DNA from: Halorhabdus tiamatea SARL4B
GTDB taxonomy: Archaea; Halobacteriota; Halobacteria; Halobacteriales; Haloarculaceae
Assembly: GCF_000470655.1 (NCBI RefSeq)
Contig: NC_021913.1
Location: 266,370 to 330,369, forward strand
Reading direction: 5' to 3'
Length of the DNA stretch: 64,000 nucleotides
Part shown: piece by piece, positions 51,952-62,400 of the stretch
Layout: the number at the start of each line of letters is the position of its first letter
Position numbering within the stretch: the first letter of the stretch is position 1
The notes under the pieces: generated by a model
Databases searched by the model: none
Told to the model about the DNA's origin: nothing
What the model saw: only the letters and a program-made list of their open reading frames with translations
Translations under genes and position numbers: made by a program

Positions 51952-52764
51952 TCAAAGATTGGTTGACTTCCGAACAATCACGTCTTCTTCGACCGAGACA
52001 ACGTCCTTCTCCGCAAGGTGTTCGATAGCCTCGTCTACGTCGTCGGGAGAGAGGTCAACCGCGACTTCCAACTCTGACCGCGAGATCGACTCGTCAAAGG
52101 CCTGCAACACTTCGAGTTCCCGGTACACGCGTTCGGTGATTTCGGAGACCCGCTCGGCCAACGGCGTCGAGATATTGTGCTGCTCTTCGAGTTCCAGTAG
52201 TGCCTCGTTCGCGTGTGTGACGAACAACTCCTGTCCCAGCAAGTCGGTCTGCTGTTCCAACTCGTCCTCGATAACGTCGAAATCGAGTTCAGTCTGCACG
52301 AGCGAAAACATGTCCTCGATGTCGTCCGTTCGCCCGGCGACTGACTTGAACAGGAAGATGTCCTCGGAACTGACCAGCGCGACTGACAGCCTCCCGGCGT
52401 CGAGATAAGGTTCACTTCGCCGGCGCATCCCCTCCGAAAGGACGAGCTTGTCGATCACCTGTTGGTTGAAGATGTCGATACGACACCCGTCGTCGTTCTC
52501 GAGGATCCGCTGCGCTCCGAGATCGTCGTACTCCTCTCCGGGTTCTTTGACGATGTCGTACCCGTTATCCAGCAAGACTGCCTGTAGTACTCGGAGGTCG
52601 TCACCGTCGGTGACGATCAGGTCGATGTCCTTGGTCGTTTCCTTGAGACCACGGAAAGACATCGCACCGCCCCCGATCAGGTAGACGGTCAGTTCGGTTT
52701 CGAGGTGCCTGCCGACCCGTCGCAGTGCAGACTCGATGTACTCGCTGTCGAAGCGCCGCCTCAT
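51952..52764 (-). CDS. DUF6036-like nucleotidyltransferase (AbiEii-type toxin)
   Basis: 270 residues. Nucleotidyltransferase core: YLIGGGAMSFRGLKETTKDI followed by DLIV (residues 28-52) with the G-G-G and D-x-D pattern, and CRIDIF as the third acidic motif. The C-terminal 90 residues form a wing-like helical domain (ISRSELEVAVDLSPDDVDEA). Such proteins pair with winged-helix partners in type IV, AbiE-like toxin-antitoxin systems and block translation by modifying tRNA. Overlaps the partner gene by four bases (ATGA). Confidence 0.84.
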   Translation of the reverse strand: MRRRFDSEYIESALRRVGRHLETELTVYLIGGGAMSFRGLKETTKDIDLIVTDGDDLRVLQAVLLDNGYDIVKEPGEEYDDLGAQRILENDDGCRIDIFNQQVIDKLVLSEGMRRRSEPYLDAGRLSVALVSSEDIFLFKSVAGRTDDIEDMFSLVQTELDFDVIEDELEQQTDLLGQELFVTHANEALLELEEQHNISTPLAERVSEITERVYRELEVLQAFDESISRSELEVAVDLSPDDVDEAIEHLAEKDVVSVEEDVIVRKSTNL

Positions 52765-53681
52765 ACTACCACTCCGTATTCGTCGGCGAGTTCACGGAAC
52801 TCTTTCCATCGCGGGAGGCGCCCCGACCGACTCTCTCCCTCGGTATCGAGGTACTCGAGGAAATTTGAGACACGCTCGGCGACCTCGTACTTTTGGGCGA
52901 CTTCGAGCAACTCCTCGCGATCGATTGCCGTCTCGCTGATCAAGAGAAGGCAGTAGGACTGCGAGCGCGTTCCGTCGTCGATTACGAGCATGTGGCAACA
53001 CAGCTCCGCCGGCGAGACGTCATCGACCGACTCCGAGTACAGGTAGTACCGACGCTGGCGAGCCATCAACGGGAGATCGTACGCTTGGAACAGTTCCGGC
53101 CCCGTCAGGTGGAACACGTCTTCCTCGATCTCGGCGCGAGTCTGGACGAGAAACTCGTCCAGCGATTCCCAGAGGATTGTGAACGACTCTGCGTGGTCTT
53201 CGACGTAATGTCTGTGCCGCAAGTGCGCAAACTCACGTGCTACCGTAGATAGTTCCTCGAATTCATCGTTGAGCGTGTACTTTCCGTCGGACTTGTAGAT
53301 CATCCCGCGGTTCTCCAGCGAGGATAGCGACCGATGTACCGTACTTCGATGGACACCGACTTGCTCCGCGAGTTGGGTGGCAGTCGCCGGCGACTGCAGG
53401 TAGTACAGAATGCGTAGCGTTGCGCCGCCGAGCAGTTCAGGAAACGGAATGTGGGAGTACTGTTGGACGAAACTGTCGAACAGTTCGATGGCGCGGGCGT
53501 CTGACCGATTGATCTGCCTCTGCTTTCCCTCACGGCTGGTGTGAACCAGCCCCTTCGACTCCATCCGGTCAACGAGTTCGGACACGTAACTGTGGCTTCG
53601 GTCGAGTTCCTCGGCGAGTCCCGAAACCGTCGACTCACTCTGAAGGGCTTCCACCGCCCGAAGCTCTGCCTCAGTGTACAC
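52761..53681 (-). CDS. Double winged-helix regulator, antitoxin-like
   Basis: 306 residues from a GTG start at 53681 (MYTEAELRAVEALQ). Two winged helix-turn-helix domains: ESTVSGLAEELDRSHSYVSE (about 15-60) and ATATQLAEQVGVHRSTVHRS (about 100-145). A C-terminal region (160-306) holds CCHMLVIDDG and SYCLLLISE. Translationally coupled to the nucleotidyltransferase, hence the antitoxin and autoregulator of an AbiE-like pair. TTGCG repeats just upstream could be its operator. Confidence 0.84.
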   Translation of the reverse strand: MYTEAELRAVEALQSESTVSGLAEELDRSHSYVSELVDRMESKGLVHTSREGKQRQINRSDARAIELFDSFVQQYSHIPFPELLGGATLRILYYLQSPATATQLAEQVGVHRSTVHRSLSSLENRGMIYKSDGKYTLNDEFEELSTVAREFAHLRHRHYVEDHAESFTILWESLDEFLVQTRAEIEEDVFHLTGPELFQAYDLPLMARQRRYYLYSESVDDVSPAELCCHMLVIDDGTRSQSYCLLLISETAIDREELLEVAQKYEVAERVSNFLEYLDTEGESRSGRLPRWKEFRELADEYGVVV

Positions 53682-53740
53682 TACGTTGCGTATTTGCGAA
53701 TAGAATATAAATAAGTTCGGTTTTTTGCAACACCAGACCG
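53682..53740 (-). promoter_or_regulatory. Promoter and repeats before the antitoxin-like gene
   Basis: Reverse strand: a TATA-like TTTATATTC lies about 30 bases before the GTG start, next to closely spaced CGCAA/TTGCG elements on both strands (TTGCGTATTTGCGAA, TTTTTTGCAA). Repeats overlapping the promoter of a gene for a two-domain DNA-binding protein suggest autoregulation. Confidence 0.38.
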
Positions 53741-53811
53741 GTCAGTCGAGCGGCTCGATCATCATCACAGAGCCATTCGAGAGAGCCCTACAACGAGATG
53801 GAGTTCCTCGT

Positions 53812-55011
53812 TTAGCTTGTACTTATAGGTGAATCGTGTAAATACGCCTCCCAGAGAGCATCCAAATCGAAATCCACGATGAATCGCTCTCGTTGGCTAT
53901 CGGAGAGTTTTCCTGCTAATTCGGCAAACACACTTTCCCACTCCTTTGGCGCCAATATTGGTGGATAGTAAATCCAGCCATTCGATTTCTCGACGTTGTA
54001 AGAGTTGATTTTGAAGAGGTCTGAATTGCTGAACCTAAGCATTATTCCAGCTGGCTCGGGGTATCCCTCTCGTTCAGCTTTCGTGAAAGTACTTCCACTG
54101 TCTTTGAAGTCGGCTAAAGTGAGATCAGTTGTCTCGACCACCCACTGCTGTAGTCTCTCGAAGTCGCCCTCGAGGAATACCTTCCGTCGAGTCTCGAGAG
54201 CCATCTCTCCGAAGAGTTCCTGAAGACAGTCTTCTGGAACCTCTATCGACGAGGATTGGTTCTGGCCTTCGCGGTGAGAGAATGCCCAGAAGGTTAGTAC
54301 TGGGTCGGAGTCTGGATCTTTTGGGCCAACGAGCAACCGTTTGCGGTGCTTATCCCCATTTTCTCCACCCGTCTTGCTCACTCCGAGCGTACCCCGCACC
54401 ATGCCCTTCTGAAGAAGTCGATGGTTAAATTCGCTGAGTAGATACTTGTCTCGCGAAGGAACCTCGCAACTTGAGGCAGATTCTCGAGCCTCTTCGAAAA
54501 GGCGGTAAACATCAGACCACTGGATGGTGTCCCACGACTGCCCATCTTCACCTTGCTCCGAGATACCGAAGGCATCGACGTATTCTTCAAGTTGACGGCG
54601 CTGAAGATCAGAGCCGCGAACCTTTGCCTCAATAAATACGTCACACAGTGACTCTCCCTCAGAATTCTGTATTTGAATTTGGGCGTCCACTTGCGGTGAA
54701 TCCCCGGCGCCGCCCCCATCTCTTACCCCACCAGTTCTTGAAAGACCAATCAGAATGCTCTGTTCTGCCGAGTCAGGGGACACCCGCTTAGCTGGTACTT
54801 CCGTTTCATACTCGAATGTGACTGAGTCTGGTAAGGATCGGCCAGTACAGAACTCAAGAAACCGTCTTGATACTAGGGACTCCGTATCTTTGAGGGTCTT
54901 GACAAGTCCGTGTACGGTATTCTTCTCTAATGGGTCAGCCTTCTCTCCGGATTCATAATAGAAGATGTTATCTTTGTATTCCCGCATGTCTCGATTCTCA
55001 TATCCAGCCAA
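53812..55011 (-). CDS. PD-(D/E)XK-like protein in the BREX operon
   Basis: 399 residues, no family recognised. The stretch PQVDAQIQI (D109), CDVFIEAKVRGS (E128-x-K130) and RRQLEEYVDAF (Q140) has the spacing and chemistry of a PD-(D/E)XK nuclease core. The rest is acidic, with LFEEARESASSCEVPSRD and a C-terminal half around IMLRFSNSDLFKINSYNV. It starts 15 bases after the second brxC stop, so it belongs to the brx operon. GC content is lower than in brxC, a sign of separate origin. A restriction-type effector is the inference. Confidence 0.72.
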   Translation of the reverse strand: MAGYENRDMREYKDNIFYYESGEKADPLEKNTVHGLVKTLKDTESLVSRRFLEFCTGRSLPDSVTFEYETEVPAKRVSPDSAEQSILIGLSRTGGVRDGGGAGDSPQVDAQIQIQNSEGESLCDVFIEAKVRGSDLQRRQLEEYVDAFGISEQGEDGQSWDTIQWSDVYRLFEEARESASSCEVPSRDKYLLSEFNHRLLQKGMVRGTLGVSKTGGENGDKHRKRLLVGPKDPDSDPVLTFWAFSHREGQNQSSSIEVPEDCLQELFGEMALETRRKVFLEGDFERLQQWVVETTDLTLADFKDSGSTFTKAEREGYPEPAGIMLRFSNSDLFKINSYNVEKSNGWIYYPPILAPKEWESVFAELAGKLSDSQRERFIVDFDLDALWEAYLHDSPISTS

Positions 55012-55026
55012 AATAAAGTCTACCTT

Positions 55027-58000
55027 TCAGTCGAGTGACTCAACCAGCACTACGGAACCGTCCTCAAGTTCATCCATAGTCTCCCGAATCCGCCGCAGCT
55101 GCTCGTCAACACCGTCGAGCAACTGCTCGGCGTCTTCGATCAATTCACCCACGCGTTCCTCACTCGGCGGGCTGGTTCCCTCGACTGCATCGACGACCTC
55201 TTGCGTGAGATCGTGGTCGGGATACTCGGACTGTAGTTCGCTGGCGAGTTCTTCGAGTCGCTCGTCGACCTCGAAGGGGTTCTCCGCCTCGTCGAGGAGG
55301 TGCTCTACATCCTCAACACTCGGCGGCTGCGACCGACTGAGCATCTCACTCACGTCGGTCGTGACCGGATGGTTCGGACGTTCTTCCTCGAGTCGTCTCG
55401 ACTCATCGCGAAGTCGCGACCAGAGCGATGCCTCGCCGTTAGGTGCTTCGAGGAGTCGCCGTGCCCTTTCGTATCGCTTCGCTTGCTGAACGACCGTCGA
55501 GTCGACGAGGTCTTCCTCCGAGAACGAGTCACCGTTCCACGCCGTCTCGAAGAGATCATAGAGATCGTCGATGGTTACACCGTCGAATTCGACGGCGACG
55601 CGGTCGGCAGTTTCCTTGCTGCTCCCATCGTGAGCGTAGAGCCACGTCGCGAGACTGGAAACCACGCTCTCCGGCCCCTTGTCCGCCGGCGATTCTCCAG
55701 TGATACGTTCGTACTGCTCGCGGACGACGGTTCGTCTGTGAGCGTTGGCTTCGTCGATCATTGCTCGGAGCCGGTCGGCATCAGGCACTTCGTCCCCGCC
55801 GACGATCGCTTGCATCCCTCCGGTGACGTCCGCACCGGGGTAGAGCCGTTGCATCTCCGTCGTTCGCTGACTGAACTGCTCCCAGAGAGAGTCGCCATCC
55901 TCGACCGACCGGAAGAGTCCTCTTGCCCGAGCGAAGCGCTCGGACTGCCGTTCAATTCCGTCCGAGGTGAGATCCTCTGTTTCGAGCGGTTCGCCTCCGA
56001 GCGCGGGTTGAAGAGCCGTCTCGAGTTCCTCCAGCGAAGCGTCTTTGCCGAACTCTCTGCTGACGCCTCGCAAGACTTGTCTCACCAGTACACTGTTTTC
56101 GTCAACCCACTCCGCCAACTCGGAAAGCCACGAATCGACATCGGTGCCAGCCGGCTCCCGGCCGAGCAAAGTCTCGACAATCCCCTGAATTCGGTCGAAA
56201 TCATCATCTATCGATTCAAACCGAATCTGTACGTCAGTCAGGTTCGTTTTGTTTCTGACTGCTCGGCCGATCTCGTCCGGCTCGGTAATGTACTCGTCAT
56301 CTCGGCGTAGCGCGATTTCGTTTGCTGTTGCAAGTGTGATCAGCAGGGCCGAAATCGATTCTTGCGGAGTCCCGCGATACGTGCCTCCGCGCTGGACAGT
56401 CTGGGTAAGCAAGTCCTCGGCACGAAGCGACTGGGTGTCCCCGTACTCGTCGAGGAACTTCTGACACCAGCCGTCGGCGAGTTCCGCGCGGTCGGTATCC
56501 ACACCGAGTGTGACTGCGTCCTCGCTCGAAAGCGGCCAATCGTCGACGCCGCGGAAGAACTGCGCCATCTGCTTGGCGTCCTCGACTTCCGTGATTCCGT
56601 TGGTTAGGACGAAGCGCGTCCCACTGAACACGGACTGGACTTGCGTTTCCACTACCTGCTCGAACACGTCCCCGTATCGTCCTCTCGTCCCACCCGTCCG
56701 AACGTAGACGTCCGCTTCCTCGAGTTGCTCGCGAATCGCCGATTCGAGCGCCCGCTGTTCATCACGGTGGTCGGACTCCAAGTCCGGATACGTTTCCGTT
56801 TCCTCTGACAGCACCTCCTGCATACCCATCACGTCTCGCAGGCGGTCGATCGTCGATCCCTGTAGATCGACGGCGACGAGGACGTGCTCGCCCCCGTCAC
56901 GGCCTTCGTTCGTCGACTGCCATGCATCAACCTGATCGCTAACCTCCTCGTCGCGGCCCGCGACCAGCCGCACACGCACGGCGTCAAACTCCGGCGTTGG
57001 TGCTTGCTCGATAGGGTCGAGAACAGAGTAGCCGAACCGGAGTGGGACTTTGCGCTCCCCCTCGAGATCCACCTCGTGTCGACTGCCCTCAGAGAGCAGA
57101 AGGTTGCTTCCCTCCCGAAGGGAGTTCTCCAACTTGGCCGAAAGTCGATGCGACGGGATCTGTTGTGCGCGGGTCTTCGCCCGTGTCAGAATGTCCTCCT
57201 GTTCCTCGGAGACCAGCAGGTACTCCTCGTCACCGCGGTCGTTCGTCTCCGTTAGCACCTTCCGATCCTTGAGAAGGTCGGAGAGCGCCGATTCGACATC
57301 GCTTCGGACGGAATCGAACGACTCGTCAGTCGACTTGACCATCAGTCGGGCGAGGTTCGCCGGCGTCGACGGCACTTCGGAACGCACCTGATTTAGCAGG
57401 TACAGCGCCTTCGCAACGCGAACCGAGAACGCATCTTCGTCGCCGCCAGCCGAGGGGATGAGCTTGTTCTCGACCATCTCCTGCACCCAGAGCGGGATGT
57501 AGGTCGTCTCTTCGACCAGCAGGTCGTACAGTTCGTCCCACGTGACGAGGGCTCCGACTTGCTTGTCTCCCCACTCGAACCGCGTGAATAGCGAGCGGAC
57601 GAGGATGAGCAGTGCCCGACCCTGCACGTACTCCTCTTCGGTCACGCGTCCACGTGGCATCAGTTGCTGAATCACCGTCCGGAGCAATCCGAGGTCGTAC
57701 TCGCGGAACGGGTACGACTCGACTGCGTCCGGGTCGGCGCCGGCAATATCGGAGTACGCGTCGAGCGTCAGGTCGGGCATCTCCCGGAGCGCGGACTCAA
57801 CAGCCTGTCCACCCTCGGCGTCCTTTTGCAGCCACCGCTTCCGAACGATTATCTCGGTGTCGGCTCCCTCAAGCGGTTCTTGAGCGCCGTACCACGGCTG
57901 CTCCGTGACTTCGGTATCGTCGAACTCGCCGTGGATACGCTCGATCGGATACTGTCCAGTCCCGATGACTGGCGGGTTGGGCCCGACGCCCAGCTCCGTC

Positions 58001-58866
58001 AGCGCTTCCATCGTCTCTTGGAACTCTCTGTAGCGGTGGCGGCCATCGCCAATGAACAGCGCAACCTCGTCGAGCCCGATCAGCAATTCCGTCTCGGTCT
58101 CCGGCGTGCTCAGCGACTCTTGCGCTGCTTCGACACGGTCGATAAGTTCGTCTGGGTCGAACTCGTCGGGATCGATCTCTCCGATGGCGTCGTCGATCGA
58201 TTGCTTGACCTCCTCCCGAGATGCGAACGGTGAATCATCGAGTGTCGGAACGGCGTCGTAGAGCCAGCTCCGTAGCGACGCCCGCTCGTCGTACACGTCC
58301 TCGAACCTCTGTCCATTGTACTCGACTTCCTGTAGGCGCTCCCAGCAGTTACCGTGGTTCATGTCGAGCTGCCACGCCCACTCGAGCAGCCAATTCGGGT
58401 CAGTGGGATACCCAAGTTCGCGGCCGATTGCCTCGTAAATGAGGTAGGGGAGCGGCGGTTCCTGTGACGCGTCCCGGTTGAGGAGGTTCAGGAAGACGGG
58501 CTTCAGCCGGTCGACGTGAGAGTTAGCGACGCTCTGTCGGAACGACTGGAAGCCCGGCCATCTGTTCGCCAACTCTTCGCCGAGGTCGGCGAACTCCGAT
58601 TCGGTGTCGGCAGCGAACCCGATGAGCTTCAGGAGGTGCGTCTTCCCCGATCCGAACGTCGCAGAGATGTAGAGGAAGCGCGGTTCCTCGTGGGGATACT
58701 TGTCGACGAGGTTCCCGAGCGTGGTGAGCACGTCGCGGGCGCTGTCGGTCTCATAGAACTCGCGGACGTCGTTTTCGGCCCGCGCTCGGGCGTTGACCTT
58801 CTGGACTTCCTCGAGTTCGCGGGTCGGTGACTGCTGGAAGATATCGTGAATGTGTGTGTCGCTCAT
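55027..58866 (-). CDS. brxC: BrxC/PglY ATPase, copy 2
   Basis: 1279 residues. Large AAA-type ATPase: Walker A SATFGSGKTHLLKLIGFA (72-76), Walker B LLIGLDEVALFIGDGRHRYR near 260, and a sensor-like VIGTGQYPIERI. A long helical C-terminal region follows. BrxC/PglY is required for BREX DNA modification and exclusion. Two copies in one locus is the mark of type 5 BREX, known from Halobacteria. Overlaps the brxB stop by four bases. This copy differs strongly from copy 1, so the duplication is old. Confidence 0.9.
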   Translation of the reverse strand: MSDTHIHDIFQQSPTRELEEVQKVNARARAENDVREFYETDSARDVLTTLGNLVDKYPHEEPRFLYISATFGSGKTHLLKLIGFAADTESEFADLGEELANRWPGFQSFRQSVANSHVDRLKPVFLNLLNRDASQEPPLPYLIYEAIGRELGYPTDPNWLLEWAWQLDMNHGNCWERLQEVEYNGQRFEDVYDERASLRSWLYDAVPTLDDSPFASREEVKQSIDDAIGEIDPDEFDPDELIDRVEAAQESLSTPETETELLIGLDEVALFIGDGRHRYREFQETMEALTELGVGPNPPVIGTGQYPIERIHGEFDDTEVTEQPWYGAQEPLEGADTEIIVRKRWLQKDAEGGQAVESALREMPDLTLDAYSDIAGADPDAVESYPFREYDLGLLRTVIQQLMPRGRVTEEEYVQGRALLILVRSLFTRFEWGDKQVGALVTWDELYDLLVEETTYIPLWVQEMVENKLIPSAGGDEDAFSVRVAKALYLLNQVRSEVPSTPANLARLMVKSTDESFDSVRSDVESALSDLLKDRKVLTETNDRGDEEYLLVSEEQEDILTRAKTRAQQIPSHRLSAKLENSLREGSNLLLSEGSRHEVDLEGERKVPLRFGYSVLDPIEQAPTPEFDAVRVRLVAGRDEEVSDQVDAWQSTNEGRDGGEHVLVAVDLQGSTIDRLRDVMGMQEVLSEETETYPDLESDHRDEQRALESAIREQLEEADVYVRTGGTRGRYGDVFEQVVETQVQSVFSGTRFVLTNGITEVEDAKQMAQFFRGVDDWPLSSEDAVTLGVDTDRAELADGWCQKFLDEYGDTQSLRAEDLLTQTVQRGGTYRGTPQESISALLITLATANEIALRRDDEYITEPDEIGRAVRNKTNLTDVQIRFESIDDDFDRIQGIVETLLGREPAGTDVDSWLSELAEWVDENSVLVRQVLRGVSREFGKDASLEELETALQPALGGEPLETEDLTSDGIERQSERFARARGLFRSVEDGDSLWEQFSQRTTEMQRLYPGADVTGGMQAIVGGDEVPDADRLRAMIDEANAHRRTVVREQYERITGESPADKGPESVVSSLATWLYAHDGSSKETADRVAVEFDGVTIDDLYDLFETAWNGDSFSEEDLVDSTVVQQAKRYERARRLLEAPNGEASLWSRLRDESRRLEEERPNHPVTTDVSEMLSRSQPPSVEDVEHLLDEAENPFEVDERLEELASELQSEYPDHDLTQEVVDAVEGTSPPSEERVGELIEDAEQLLDGVDEQLRRIRETMDELEDGSVVLVESLD

Positions 58867-59444
58867 TGGAGATGTACCCCCTCAACCCGACCTTCGATCT
58901 GGTGGGCCGGGTAGTAGTTGCGCGATTCCTCGCCGAAGAAGCTCAGTTTCCCACCGACGATGTCTCCGGGGAACGGAATGCCGATCGTAGACTGGACGTT
59001 GCGGCGGTCGAGTTCGTCGAGCAGTTCCGACGCACGCGTGAACGGGTAGAGACTCCCGAGGTGCGTGAGGAGAACGACGTGTCGCTGCTGGGCTGGGGCG
59101 TCGATTTTCTCAACTATAACCGCGACGAGTTCCTCGGCTAATCGGTCTTGCATCGTTTCGGTGATAGTCGCTGGCTGGCTGTTCTCACCGAGATCGACTG
59201 CGAGTTCGAAGACGTCGGTTTCGACGAACAGCTCGTCCAGCCGGAGGACTTGGACGGTTCCGTCATCCGGGAACTCTTCGGTACGATGCGGGTTCGTCGC
59301 CCACTCGGTGAGCCGTTCAGCGACCCGTCGCTCGTACTTCGGCTGGACGGGGACGATCACGAACGGGTTTCGGATGCCGCGTCGTCCGTCGGCAAACTGT
59401 GCGAGCCGCTCAGTGAAGTCGTGGAAGGGACGTTTGGTCGTCAT
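58863..59444 (-). CDS. brxB: BrxB (DUF1788)
   Basis: 193 residues of unknown biochemical function, required in BREX. Family marks: FVIVPVQPKYERRVAERL near residue 27, HVVLLTHLGSLYPFTRASEL, TIGIPFPGDIVGGKL and SRNYYPAHQIEG at the end. It overlaps both brxC copies by four bases (ATGA) on each side, so the three are translated together. Confidence 0.91.
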   Translation of the reverse strand: MTTKRPFHDFTERLAQFADGRRGIRNPFVIVPVQPKYERRVAERLTEWATNPHRTEEFPDDGTVQVLRLDELFVETDVFELAVDLGENSQPATITETMQDRLAEELVAVIVEKIDAPAQQRHVVLLTHLGSLYPFTRASELLDELDRRNVQSTIGIPFPGDIVGGKLSFFGEESRNYYPAHQIEGRVEGVHLQ

Positions 59445-62400
59445 CGGATGATCACCCCCGTTTCAGTCCGCTCGATACTGAGGTCATGGCGTTCGACGAG
59501 CCGTTCCAGTTCCGAGTCCAGTGATTCGCGATCCGACGGGAGAATCCCGATCGCCGTAATGTCTGTAGGGGACTGATCCCCAACGAGTGTCTGTAACTCC
59601 TCGAACGTATCTCGTAATTCGCCGATGTCGCTACCAGCAACCACAGCGAGTGGTTCGCTGTCGAGTAGTGTGTTCGTCGCTCGAATGAAGTCGTCAGCCT
59701 CGGTGTTGGTCGTTCCGCCGGTCACCGTCGCCACCCCGTCCGAGACGTCCTCGTACCACGATGCGGCGCGCCGGAGCGGTGTGATGTATTCGCTCTCGAA
59801 GGCCGGCCGAACGTTCGATCCGAACTCGCTGGCAGACCGGATCCACTGATGCTCCTGTAACTCTTTGGCGAACGCATCGACCTCGGTTTCCGCTCGGAAC
59901 GAGTCCCACGCGGTCTCGATTGCCTCTTCGAGGGTCGGCGAGGTAGTTTGAGCGTCGTTGAACCGATCCCAGCCATCGTGTGTCCACCATTCACCCTCGT
60001 AGCCGTCGATACTCTCGCGAAGCGTCTGGCTGGCTGTTTCGACCTCTTCGGTCAGCCAGTTGTACGACTGCTGGGCGAGAGTCAACTGCGAGTCGATTTG
60101 TGTGAGCGCAGGGAGGCGCAAACTCCACACTTCCTCGGCGTCGTCGTACCACTCCTGAGCGTCGTTGGTTGCTTTGACGACATCCTCCCAGTCGGTGTCA
60201 CATGATTTGACGGCCTCTCGTCGGTCGATCGCGCTCTGCTGCTCGGCTTCGAGCGTCTCCACAAACGACTCGAGGAGGTTGCGAACGGCGCGCGTTTGGA
60301 TGTCACTCTCGGCGACCAGCCTGACGTCTTCCACGAGACTACCGAGTCGACCCGCGAGTGTGTCGTTCGCGGACTGGAGCCTGACGATTCCGTCCGGAAT
60401 AGTCTCCGTCGAGTCGATGAACCCTCCCTCGCGAAGAATGCCTCGCACACCGCCACTCCCTGCGATCTTGAGACGCGTCGTCGTCAGTTTGTTCAGGTCG
60501 ATGACGGCGTCGAGTTCGAGGGAGTCGCCCGTTTCGTCGACGGGCAGGAAGTCTCCCTTCCGGCAGAGGCCCCAGATAATCGCACACAGCGCGGGGCGAG
60601 CGTCCTCGTAGATCGACTTCTTCTTGACGATTCCGTCGAGGATCGTGGCCATCGCGAGGTTCCCGCCGCGTTGCTTCAACTGTCGGCCGGTGAAGGCGCG
60701 CACGTTGTTCTGGATCGAGCCACCGTGCGTTTCTGGGTCTTCCGTTGCAACATCGATCTGCTGGGCCCACGTGGGTAGCGGATCTTGTGCGGAGAGTCCC
60801 CGGAGTTCCTGTAGGTGCTCGTCGCCAACCTGCAGCATTACGGGGTGGAAGTCGTCGGGGTAGTTGACGTCGAGATACTCCTCGACCCCTGAAACCATGC
60901 CCCCGATCAGATCGCCGCGATCCTTGACGTCGAACGTCCCGCTCTTGAGCGCCTCGACGAGTTTGCTCTGGACACGAGCTGCGCGGTCTGAGAGGTCACG
61001 CTCGACAGACTGTGGGAGCGTGTGGTCTCCGACGGCATCTCTGAGCGACCACCACTCGATGAGGCTATCACGGAGATCGTCGAGTCCGTCCTGTCCGATT
61101 GTCCATTCGAGCGGGTCGCCGTCGTAGCTGGTGTCTGCTGCGACGGGAGACATCCCTTCGACGGCGACCTCGACATCGAGTGCGTCCTCAGCGTCGACTG
61201 TCGTATCGAGTTCGATCCCGTCGATACTGAATTCGTAGCGAACAGGATACTGCTCGCCGGTATCTGGGTACTCAGCCGATGTCGGGAAGGAGAGGTCGCG
61301 CACGATGTCCTCCCAGAGATACCCGTCCACGGCTTCGATGATGGACTGCCAGTCGGGATTGTCGAGGTTCTGCTCGGCAGCCTCGATGATCTCCCGCTCT
61401 TCCGGATGAGTGAACGCGTACTTTGGCCCGGTTTCGCCGTGCGTCGGCCGGATAAACTTCCGGAGACGCTGGAGCGAGTCCTCGACCCGGTTCTCCATCT
61501 GGAACTGAGTCGGGCCGTTGAGGTCACTCAACACGGCAACTGCGAGGTTCCGCTCAGACATCGGAATCGTATCCGGAATGTGCTGGAGGAGCAACACGGC
61601 CTTCGCGACATCCACGTCGATCTCCTCCAGTTCGCCTGCCTCGTGCTGTTCCTCGATCTCCTCGATGACTCCCACGTCCTGTGGCGTGATATCATCGATT
61701 TCCGGTTCGATGAGGTCGTAAAAGTCGACCAGCGAAATGATGTTGGTCTCCTCGCCAGCCTCTATCCACTCTTGGAGGAGTCCGTGAACGAGAGCCAGAA
61801 TCGCCCGTGCGGTTCCCGAGAAGATCGACTTCGCCGGGTCGTGTGCCTCCTGCCGGAGGTTCGAGAGAATCTCAAGGAACAGCGGTGGCTGATACGGAAG
61901 GAATGGATAGAACTCGACGAGGCGCTCGCGGTCGATGTCGTCGAGCGGTGGTTCGGTATTCTGTTCGATACCCGAGTACACGAGTAACGTCTCGGGTTCG
62001 TTGCTGGTTCGGTCGAGGACGCGTTCCGTATCCTCCTTCCCGTCTACCGTCTTTTTGAGCAACCGCTGGGTCGATATTTCGCCGACGTGTCGACTCGGAA
62101 GGCCAAACCGGTGCGGGAACCGATCCTTGACGATGCTGAAGTCGGCACCACGAGCCGCGAACTGCGGCTGGACGTCCTCGATTTTGGCCTGTGCCGTCGC
62201 CACCAGTTGGATGTCGTCACCGGTCTCATCGACACTCTCCGCGAGGGTCTGTAGCTCGGTGAGGCGGTCGAAATCCGTCCCGATGAAGAGACTGACCTCG
62301 TCGAGCAGCAGTACGAGCTTGACTGGGCGGCCGAGTTCCTCTTCGCGATCGCTCCGCAACTGTTCGAGACGCTCAACCATCGCTTGTGGGTCGAGATCCG

